A stretch of DNA of 16,266 bases from the NCBI GenBank assembly GCA_028565635.1, contig JAOXYB010020382.1:1292-17557 (forward strand), given 5' to 3'. The DNA is from Phoronis ovalis. Its lineage: Eukaryota > Phoronida > Phoronidae. Below are positions 1 to 7,604 of this stretch, one piece after another (the stretch's first letter is position 1; each line of letters opens with the position of its first letter). The notes under the pieces are model-generated. The model saw only the letters and a program-made list of their open reading frames with translations, had not been told where the DNA came from and made no database searches. The position numbers and the translations under genes are program-made.

Positions 1-720
1 TATCTCGAATAACAGAAGAACGATAATCCCTTTATTTATATACAAAGTTTCCGCGAAAGTCTTGACACGAAATAAATAGCAATTTACAATAATAGGTATA
101 GCAGTGGAATTAGCTGGAAGGTAGTAAAATGGGTCGATCACACATAGAGAAGACTTGTCATTATTATCTCGGTTTTTCAAAAATCGGATCAAAAGTTTAA
201 TTATGTGTTTATGTCACTCTTTTTAAATTGAAGGAATGTAACAACAATAGACTAAGGTTAAACCCAGACGTTAGTTAAGAACACTATAACGGATGGATTT
301 ATTCAGACTGTGTGTAACTATGCTGTGTTCATATAGTATATATGACGCAATGAAATTTAGTTAAGTTTTCATGCTTGCTACACTATTAGACGTAATGAAC
401 TTTGTTTAGTTATTCCTTGTTTGTTTGTTTTTTTTTGCTATTACCAGGATAGCAATATACATTACTGTATGACTAACGCGCATCAAAGCTTCCATTTCTG
501 GTTATTATTTAAATTGTAACCAAAAGATATGATCTAATTACAGGGACCCTGTTATTAGCAAGGGTACACATTTAGAGCACCAACAAAGAATTGTGAATAG
601 CTATAGTAACAAGTGTTTTTTCAAATGATTTGTTTAGTAAATTGTGTTATGGGCCAGTGGCCCTTTGTTACAAATAAATAACATGATGATTCATTACTGG
701 TGTCCGCGTTTTGCCTCAGA
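1..720. other. 3' flank of FReD gene, no gene seen
   Basis: No coding pattern is visible on either strand. It contains a TTTG/poly-T run at about 417-437 and a 13-base palindrome GGGCCAGTGGCCC-type centre at 651-663. Part of it may be alternative 3' UTR of the FReD gene. Confidence 0.4.
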
Positions 721-726
721 TTTATT
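721..726 (-). promoter_or_regulatory. Polyadenylation signal (AATAAA) of the FReD gene
   Basis: TTTATT on the plus strand reads AATAAA on the minus strand, starting about 28 bases after the FReD stop codon. That is a plausible position for a very short 3' UTR. Another TTTATT at 31-36 would allow a longer 3' UTR of about 700 bases. AT-rich DNA makes chance hexamers common. Confidence 0.5.
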
Positions 727-753
727 CGTTACCTCTAAGGATTCTAATGTTTT

Positions 754-1181
754 TTATACCAAATTCGGAGTATCAAGATCATATGGTTTGATCATCATTG
801 ATACAGATCGAAGTGACGAGTGAAGGTGGATGGTGTTCCACTGAATTCCGTTACGTTGGAAATAGTTATTGTGTAATCCTTTCTTGTAATACACTCCATT
901 CAAATGACTCTGGAAGCAATCCCGGAACCACCATGCTCCATTGTAATGTTTGGCACAATTATCGAAGAATCGACGATCGTTATCATTATCGTAGGTACTA
1001 AATGGAAGGCCATCGTGATTTGACCATCGAGACGTCAAAGAATCACCGGAGTTGCCATGGTAACCACTTATATGTAATGTGTACTTTTTTTTCTCGTTAT
1101 CAACTCTGAAGCTGTTATACTCAGCATAGTATTTCTTGCCATCAAAATCTTCCATTTCAATTCGTAGCTTATAGTTCCGGC
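754..1181 (-). CDS. Fibrinogen-related protein, last coding exon (C-terminal two thirds of FReD domain)
   Basis: The exon opens at 1181, just after a TTTTGCAG acceptor. Its first two bases complete a Gly codon with the last base of the exon at 10869. It then reads RNYKLRIEMEDFDG and runs to TAA at 754-756. Family hallmarks are visible: the LR(I/V)E-EDFDG strand, a Y-EY-SFRV strand, SGY-GN-GDSL, the calcium-binding loop YDNDND, the second disulfide pair (NCAKHYNGAWWFRDC), LNGVYY, GI-W and a final MMIKP. Established knowledge: such domains are secreted, recognise carbohydrate or acetyl groups, and act in invertebrate innate immunity, agglutination or adhesion. Odd points: the residue after the second disulfide cysteine is Phe where lectin-like members usually have His, and the usual aromatic W-G segment after GI-W is replaced by TIHLHSS, so the ligand pocket may differ. 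The ATG at 1155 is internal, not the start. The domain call is near certain; ligand and exact function are unknown. Confidence 0.95.
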
Positions 1182-2030
1182 CTGCAAAATGTAATGTGCA
1201 ATTTTTAAGTAATTCACTTCTAACATAAGAGTTTAAAAATAGTGAATTCTTTTGTGATGAATTGTACTCAACAAAAATACTTCTGCACTCGCAGCTTTTG
1301 AAGTATTTGTGTGTGTTTTATTTGGGCTTCGAACTATTGCAATGTACGTAATACACGAGTTCGAGCCAAAGCATGATTACAGATTTTTCATTTAATTATC
1401 ATTTCATAAAAACACAATATATCGTTACATTTTTCATTTCACGTCTTTGCCACAGCATCGTTTGAATACTGTTTATCTAGTCAAAAGAATGCTTTTGAAT
1501 TGATATCTGATTTTGAGCACGTATCTGAGATTATCTGTCTTGTAATTAGACTAATAACACACGATTTCAAGTATCCATTTTTAAACGCTGCTGTTATATT
1601 ATCCATGTGAAGCTAATAAATGGGAATAGGGAATGTTATAGCAAACACCATTATAATGCACACTGGTAAATAAAACAACAAGGTTTCTTTCTAAAGGTTT
1701 TACTAACTTTTATGTTTTCTATGCGAGTGGAAGACCAATTTGAGCTAAAATATTTGCAGAACAAACATTGCGATATAAAAGGGACATATGAATTGGTTAA
1801 AATAAATGTAAATATTGGCTGGGACTATTTAACTACTGAACTTATATTATAAATTCACAAAGAATAAAAAAGAAACGACGGATCGAGGCATTTAATTGTT
1901 GAGAAAATACTAGCTAGATACTAGGTTGCTATTGTTTCGTCTAAGACATAACATAACATATATCTAGGATTACATCGATCATTTATAAAACGAATTTTAA
2001 AAACTTATATTAGAGTATCTAACATCAAAA
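1182..2030. other. Intron of FReD gene; upstream region of nested acidic-protein gene
   Basis: AT-rich DNA with no coding pattern. TATAAAA at 1984-1990 lies 41 bases before the ATG at 2031 and could serve as a TATA box for the nested gene, but similar strings are frequent here. An 11-base string CTGGGACTATT at 1819-1829 is shared with an arm of the hairpin at 3897-3939. Confidence 0.35.
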
Positions 2031-2634
2031 ATGCCAAAGAAAAAAGACGACGACGATGACGAGTCCGAGGAAGATGATGGAGATGATACAGAAAAAGAAG
2101 ATGACGACGACGACGACGACGACGGCGATGAGGATGACGAGGATGAAGACAATGATGAGGATGATGACGATGAAGATGAAGATGCTGACGATAAAAGCCA
2201 AAACAGTAATTCGAGAAATTCAAATAAATCCGGACGAAAAACAGGCGATCCATGGAACGAACCACTTTATCCCAAAAAGCCAGAACTTGACAATGATGCG
2301 TTTATGTTTCGTATACCAACCGAAGATGAAATACGTGAGAGTAACATTTATAAGTCTCATCTTATTGCTCAGTATACAAGGCAACAATTAAAGAAACATG
2401 CCACCAATCTAAGGTACTCTTACAATGTAGGCGAGGAGGATCTGAAGAAATTTAACGTTCAATATAGGGAGGAGGACAAGGGTTTGAGATTTGATATGAA
2501 TCTGTCTGAAGTTGCTCCACCTGATGGTAAATATGATCAAAATGGTAAAAAAGTGGTTGGTGTGCATCTTTTGACTGAGGACGAAGTAAAGCATATGCGA
2601 CAGTATAAATTTCTTGGGAAATATTTTGATCTTA
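2031..2634 (+). CDS. Uncharacterised acidic protein, exon 1 (poly-Asp/Glu N-terminus plus central domain)
   Basis: The ATG at 2031 sits in a good context (A at -3) and opens a frame whose first five residues are MPKKK. Residues 6-54 are almost only Asp and Glu, residues 55-72 are a Ser/Asn/Lys linker, and residues 73-201 form a mixed, folded-looking region (DPWNEPLYP, FRIPTEDEIRES, an alpha-helical IYKSHLIAQYTRQQLKKH, HLLTEDEVKHMRQYKFLGKY). The unspliced frame continues only five codons to a stop. The sequence GATCTTA followed by GTAAGT is a strong phase-1 donor at 2635. Joining to 2933 keeps the frame and gives a 268-residue protein. It lies on the opposite strand within the last FReD intron. 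I do not recognise the family. The acidic tract suggests binding of basic partners or calcium, but that is inference. Confidence 0.8.
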
Positions 2635-2932
2635 GTAAGTTCTTATATTAATATTACCTCAAAGAAAAATTAGTCCCTGCTGCAAATTGGACTTTTAGAA
2701 AGGACTAAATATTATAATTGGTAAATAGTGCACCTTTTTCTAAACAAAAAACTCCTTAAATTTATGTAGCAGGGCAGATTATAAGAAGGAATTATACAGA
2801 GTACTGCGTTTTAAGAAAGTTAATATTGTACGGCACAATTTAATTATTCACACTTTATTCTTTGTTAAATTTAAGCAAATTGAGTGTAGTAAGAACTTCG
2901 AGCTCTTTATAGTATGTTTTCTGTTTTTTCAG
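2635..2932 (+). other. Intron of the acidic-protein gene
   Basis: The 298-base intron has donor GTAAGT and acceptor TTTTTTCAG, phase 1, AT-rich. Both ends match the eukaryotic consensus well, and removing it joins two frames with consistent codon phase. Confidence 0.75.
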
Positions 2933-3135
2933 ATGCTCAGAAAATGATGTTATTTGGGTCCGGCAGTGCCAGGGCAAATTCTCAACAGTCTGGCAGAAGT
3001 ACTGCTGCAAGTGGTCGAAGCACAGCTACAAGTGGTCGAAGTACTGCTCTAAGTGGCAGGGACTCTGAGGCAAGCGGTGGGAGTGGTCGCAGTACAGCAG
3101 CCAGTGGCCGCAGCTCTAACGCTAGCGGACGATAA
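2933..3135 (+). CDS. Uncharacterised acidic protein, exon 2 (SGRSTA-repeat tail)
   Basis: A polypyrimidine stretch CTGTTTTTTCAG ends at 2932. The split codon A+AT gives Asn202, followed by AQKMMLFGSGSARANSQQ (residues 203-220) and then seven-residue repeats SGRSTAA, SGRSTAT, SGRSTAL, SGRDSEA, a short SGG, SGRSTAA, SGRSSNA and SGR, ending at TAA 3133-3135. The tail is Ser/Arg/Ala/Gly-rich, so the whole protein is strongly acidic at the N-terminus and mildly basic and probably disordered at the C-terminus. The repeated R-S-T and S-G-R contexts could be phosphorylated (inference). Codon use varies between repeats (AGT/AGC/TCT; CGA/AGA/CGC), so the repeat is maintained as protein rather than being a recent DNA expansion. 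The ATG at 2914 lies inside the intron and is not a start. Confidence 0.8.
2989..3132 (+). repeat. Coding 21-base minisatellite (SGRSTAx repeats)
   Basis: About six diverged 21-base units plus partial units encode the SGRSTAx heptads at residues 221-268. One unit is shortened to SGG. Substitutions are largely synonymous within the conserved SGR core. Confidence 0.8.
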
Positions 3136-3717
3136 ACATCTATCTTAGAATGAACATGGAATGATAACAATTCCAAATGGCTGACATGAATTGTAGGATT
3201 CATGATTCATATCTGACATAACCAACAAAGTTACAACATGTAGTTGATATTCCTGCTTTCAACACATTTCGCTGATTTGCCGTTTGCCATTCATTTTAAA
3301 AAGACATGTGCGCGACCGACAAAAAATTAAATACCATGGATAAATAATTATAATAGTGTTGCTGTATAATTAACGATATTAACTTTTTATTTTGCTATAT
3401 ATTTATGTCATGATCAGATACTCAACCAAATTTAATACTCTTTTTACTATTATATTTACTCTATTTTCGCATCTTTTAAACTGTTATAAGAAATTTTTAT
3501 TTTCTATATTAAACTGTTGTATTATCGCATTTTACTTCCGATAGGTGGCAGATACGTACAAACCTTTTTGTAATTGTAATTATATTTTAATGACCATACT
3601 AATGCTGTTTTATACGGTAGCATATTATTTTACCCGTATATGTTAAGGGTTTACTTCACTAGTTTAGTTTTCCTTTGCTTATATAAAAAGGATATCATGA
3701 TTTTTAATGTTCAAGTA

Positions 3718-3723
3718 AATAAA
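3718..3723 (+). promoter_or_regulatory. Candidate polyadenylation signal of the acidic-protein gene
   Basis: AATAAA lies about 580 bases after the stop codon. Variant hexamers (ATTAAA) occur earlier, so the true 3' end is uncertain. Confidence 0.35.
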
Positions 3724-3896
3724 CTATTATTATATATATTGGCTCAAAACGTTTATTGACACTGTCAATTAAATTCAAACACTGTGACTATACCAGCTTT
3801 TATGTACTATTTTCTTCTTCATATTCACATGTTTACTTAGTCCACTAATAATCATTGTCCGCACAGAAAGCCTACTTATCGAATAGAATATTTACA

Positions 3897-3939
3897 ACCT
3901 GGGACTATTACAGCTAAGTGAGTTATAATAGTCCCAGGT
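3897..3939. repeat. Perfect inverted repeat, 14-bp stem, 15-base loop
   Basis: ACCTGGGACTATTA at 3897-3910 is mirrored by TAATAGTCCCAGGT at 3926-3939, with loop CAGCTAAGTGAGTTA. The 14-bp perfect stem is unlikely by chance in this DNA. It could be a small foldback element, a transposon end or an RNA hairpin. Confidence 0.8.
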
Positions 3940-4230
3940 ACAAGTGAATGCTGGTAGTAATCACGGATAGAATACAGATTGCAACTTCCTTTCAAAATAT
4001 GATGATGTTAGAAAGGCATATATAAAATACCACGTAATAAGTGAAACTACGTATGAATTAATTACAGTAGTATTACCACTCACTACGTTTCTGGACTATG
4101 TTCTAGTCTCTTAATTCTGTTTGGATGAGAAATATGCTAATAGCGAATTCGAACGAGAATAGCAAATCTATTCTGAAATTATCACAAAGAAACATAGAAT
4201 TTTAGAGTTGCGCAAATCCTTGATCTGAAA

Positions 4231-4792
4231 ATGCCAAAAATTAGTAAACACATGGACAATAGAATACTCCATCATTAATGAGCTAGAAAATTAATATGAA
4301 CAGTCGAATTGCTCGGGATGAATATTCTCACGGTTTTTGGTGATAGCCAGAATGGCCAAATATGGAAAATGAAACTTTGAGACACGGTATCCAATTATTA
4401 TAAAAAACATAATTATATGCTCTGAATTTTAGTACAAACCTTTCTTGAATGGTGCAATAAAAACGGGTCAATCATACCCAATGACAACGGACGGCAAGAG
4501 AATCTATAGATTACCTGCAGAAACATGGACATAGCTAGGATAGTATTGAAAATCCGAAATTTGAGAAAATTACTACTTATCAACTGAGAACTTGGGATAA
4601 ATTTGGCTCCACTGTTGAAACTTGTGACTATCCCACCCCTAATATAAAAAACAAGGACTATGCCAATGATACCAATCAGAAAATCAAATTTTCCTGGCAA
4701 AGGTCAATTAAGTACAAAAACGCACGTCACAGCAAAACATCTTCGCAGATTAAAAAAGAAAAGGCCAGCCTCAGGAAAATATTTTGATATTG
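4231..4792 (+). pseudogene. Probable frame-broken copy of acidic-protein exon 1
   Basis: Three frames carry segments colinear with exon 1 at 2031-2634. From 4433 one frame reads AIKTGQSYPMTTDGKRIYRL then PAETWT before a stop at 4532; compare KTG...YP...D...FRIPTE in the intact gene. A second frame is open 4539-4784 and holds IKF where the intact gene has LRF. A third ends AKHLRRLKKKRPASGKYFDI, matching VKHMRQYKFLGKYFDL. Spacing from the Pro of RIP/RLP to LRF/IKF is 168 versus 169 bases, that is, equal apart from the one-base shift. The last codons and donor (GATATTG, then GTGAGC at 4793) match GATCTTA, then GTAAGT, in the same phase. ATGCCAAA at 4231 resembles the intact start. The acidic tract is absent, and no SGR exon was found downstream. 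Possible alternatives are a real diverged paralogue with misread exons, or chance similarity. Confidence 0.42.
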
Positions 4793-6353
4793 GTGAGCTT
4801 CACTATTTCTTGTATCTCTACTCTCTCTAGGAGTTTTACCGCAATTTCAATCTCCTGTTGTGAAATGACTTTTATAATTAGTCCAGATTAACTTCCAGCG
4901 AGAGATAAACAAGTTTTAAGCTACAAAAGAATGCCCGGTAGTGGCGTTGCGTTATTTTGTCGCGAAGAGAAAGATTAAGTTAAAAATACATAGATAGCAA
5001 AATTATTTCTCGTTGTGAAAGTCTTCTCCCGGCTATTCCAACAATTGGTTTATCCTTATTTCTTGTTTTTATACAGGTGTAAACTACCATTCTATTCATT
5101 ACAAATAAAGGTTTACCTGACTTCAAATAAGGACACATAGTTGTAGAAAAGGGAATCACTGAGCACATGCACGAGATATTTGATCGATTTACTACTGTCC
5201 AATGACTATGCATTTGTTGAAGTGATAAATTATTTCTCGTTGTATCACTACAAGTGAGACTTTAGAAGATCTATACTTGATCGATAGACATTGCAGTGAA
5301 AAATGGCTTAAAGTAATACCGCGTTGGCAGTACCAAAAGAGAATGGCCAATGAAAATACAAAACCCCACGAAACGTACCCAATAAAAGACAGTGATGAAT
5401 GTACAAAATAATGGATGGTTTCTTTGATCTCAGCACTGTGGCTAACTCGGAACAGATTATCCGCATGCAGTCCAAAATAAAGTCAGCGTAAAGTAAAACT
5501 GTTCGACCACCATGAACATTAGAAAACGAGTTAAAGACAGCAGAAAACAAGTAGAAAAGTTATAAAAATAAAATGGTAAAAAAATCAGTAGAAAACAGAA
5601 ACAATTTCTATTTACTAATAAGTACAGCACATCTCTTTTCAACATGACACTTTTCCCTTTTTTACATTTCCCTCTAAATATAGCTTACGAAAACAAATTA
5701 ATGCGTAATGTAAGTCTTGTATCTCCTATTTTCGATATTCATAGTTAGCCAGATCCTTCTAAAAGCTGGGGTTAAAGTTAACCCATGGTTTAAACAAACA
5801 TCGGTGCAACTTGTTTTATGACTCAATGTAATTGCAGTAACAGAGAAACGTTAAAACATTCGTAGGTTAATTTCTGAATGTGAATTTGTAATGACTACCG
5901 TCTGGGGATAATTTGTTCTAATTAACGCAGGGCGTTTTTGTTGCACAGTGAATAAATTAAAGTATTAAAAAAGATAAAAGTGAAAACTACCGACAGTCCT
6001 ACCTGTGGGAAATAGATAATTTGTACACATGTGATGTTTCACATGTTTTACTATTACTGCCAGTATAGTGTTATAAAAACACGTTTTTTATTATGTGCTA
6101 TTTCATCAGTCCTCATAACTCTATTTTCGTTTACATACACAATGCACGAGGAGTGTGTTGTCAGTGAGATGTCAGTGTATTGTCTTTACAGCAGATGGTG
6201 ATTAACATACATCATCACTAAACAATACATTTTCATTGTTTTTTCAGTTTGATTTATTTTAATGCAAGAACAAGAGATAACACTATTATGATACCAAATC
6301 CATGATTCAGTGAGCTGTTATGGAAACTGTTTTATCAATCTCTGAAAGTGTAG
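4793..6353. other. Intergenic/intron DNA with no assignable gene
   Basis: Open runs such as 5147-5254 and 5229-5408 on the plus strand look protein-like in places, but runs of this length are expected by chance in DNA this AT-rich. I found no family match and no good splice pair. An A-rich stretch lies at about 5480-5620. Confidence 0.35.
5000..5243. repeat. 17-bp direct repeat flanking about 210 bases
   Basis: AAATTATTTCTCGTTGT occurs at 5000-5016 and again at 5227-5243, exact. The enclosed 210 bases show no poly-A tail or terminal inverted repeat. It could be a target-site duplication around an old insertion or a small segmental duplication. Confidence 0.6.
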
Positions 6354-6779
6354 GTATTAGGCACTCCTGACGATGATGATGATGACTACCATGACATAAC
6401 GAAGTTATTGATAGTGATAGGTATGACGTACAATATCGATGTCACATGTGGTGATTTTAACGAAGACGACAACAATGATGCAGCAGGTGACGATGACGAA
6501 GATGATAACGAAGTAACTGACTTTAGTGAAGGCGATGATAATAATACTAATAGCCGAATAAAAAAAAACAAAGATAACATTGGTGATGATGATTATGATG
6601 CAGATAGATTAAAGTAATGAAAAGGATTATAACAATGTTGAAGATACGAGTGATGAAGAAGATACTGACAATTCATTGTACAATTACGATGACTGTCCTA
6701 GCCTGATGTCGAGAACGATGATGATGAAGCTAGTAATAATGATGGAGATTGTGATGATGACAAGGTGCAATCAAAGAAT
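6354..6779 (+). pseudogene. Asp/Glu/Asn-rich open segments with frameshifts, likely decayed coding sequence
   Basis: One frame is open 6354-6614 and reads DDDDDDYHDI, then a DFNEDDNNDAAGDDDEDDNE stretch, then DDDYDADRLK and a stop. The next acidic segment (6616-6701: NEKDYNNVEDTSDEEDTDNS) is shifted by one base. A third (6705-6779: DVENDDDEASNNDGDCDDDK) returns to the first frame and stops at 6780. Differences fall mainly at codon third positions (GAT/GAC, GAA/GAG) and as GAT/AAT changes, which suggests a former coding tract rather than a plain GAT microsatellite. A KTG codon trio at 6784-6792 in another frame recalls the KTG after the acidic tract of the intact gene, hinting at relatedness. 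A degenerate GAT repeat remains possible. Confidence 0.4.
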
Positions 6780-6992
6780 TAACAAGACAGGAATATTTCA
6801 TGTAATTAATAATGAAAAGAACAAAATCAGAAAAATTAGTTGCTCCTGATGTGCATATTGAAATTGCCAAATAATTCTTTAGTAATCATGCGCAGTTTTA
6901 AACGCTTTCTCTGGGATAAGAAAACAATCAATATTGAAAGAAAACTAAACATGTAGAGCAAAGAATGTTTCCCTGATAACTACCATAGGTGA

Positions 6993-7191
6993 TTACGTAA
7001 ACCAGTAAAATTCCCCCATTTGGAACAGTCTAGCAGACATCGCTTCTCAGTTGTACATTCTATGTAATCCCCTGTACAGAGTATTTTGAGTTAAAGTGAC
7101 GTAAGCGTTTTGAAAGCAGAAACTTCTTAAATTTGTTTTTAAAATATTATAATAAGTCGCAGTTTGCCGTTTATAAGTATATAAATTACTT
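6993..7191 (+). pseudogene. Probable dead hAT transposase C-terminal (dimerisation) fragment
   Basis: One frame reads LRKPVKFPHLEQSSRHRFSV, VHSM-stop, SPVQSILS-stop, SDVSVLKAETS-stop and onward to NIII. This follows the order expected of the hAT-family C-terminus: FP.L, then R..LS(V/I), then S.P.ER.FS, then S/G.(V)....R..L, then a hydrophobic segment. Key residues are decayed (Glu-Arg replaced by Gln-Ser, Phe by Leu), and there are four in-frame stops. It is too short and damaged to assign a subfamily, and no terminal inverted repeats or 8-bp target duplication were identified. Confidence 0.33.
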
Positions 7192-7581
7192 ATATTATGC
7201 TTTTTCGGATTGAACATTGATAGTTTTCCCTAAATTCTTTGAATGAATTTTACAAAGTCAGAATGAATTAGGTTCATTGTCGCAGAAGAATTTTTGAGAA
7301 AGTTGCTTTGTCATATATGCAAACAGATGCGAATACTTCAGCTGATAGTTCCATAGCTTTGGAAGCATTTAACGTTCAAATTAGCCTCTAATGTTGGTGG
7401 CATTCTGTATCTGTAACACGTTTTCATAATTCGATTTGAAAAATATTTCTGGTAAATAAAAAGTTAAGGAAGTAATTTTGCATAGGAAAGGCGGGACAAG
7501 CATAAAATTTTTTCAAAAATTGAATTTAATTATTACCCTAAGCAAAATCACAACAGTATAATGATACGCGTGGGTAATTCC

Positions 7582-7604
7582 CGTTACGCTATCCCAGCGT
7601 AACG
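7582..7604. repeat. Hairpin, 9-bp GC-containing stem, 5-base loop
   Basis: CGTTACGCT, loop ATCCC, AGCGTAACG. It sits in a local patch (7560-7700) that is more GC-rich than its surroundings. Confidence 0.65.

Larger units (their letters stand above)
3136..4230. other. 3' UTR and intergenic DNA of nested gene, hairpin inside
   Basis: No coding pattern seen. The first ~600 bases may be 3' UTR. The notable element is the inverted repeat at 3897-3939, listed separately. Confidence 0.4.

Noticed and set aside
2005-2265. Minus-strand His/Arg-rich open frame
   Set aside because: It is the complement of the poly-Asp GAC/GAT tract of the real plus-strand gene.
4413-4700. Minus-strand 95-residue open frame
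   Set aside because: It lies antisense to the candidate degenerate copy, which has homology support; no recognisable domain.
5147-5408. Adjacent plus-strand open runs in two frames (TLEDLYLIDRHCSEKW and others)
   Set aside because: Suggestive of coding, but runs of this length are expected by chance and I found no family match.
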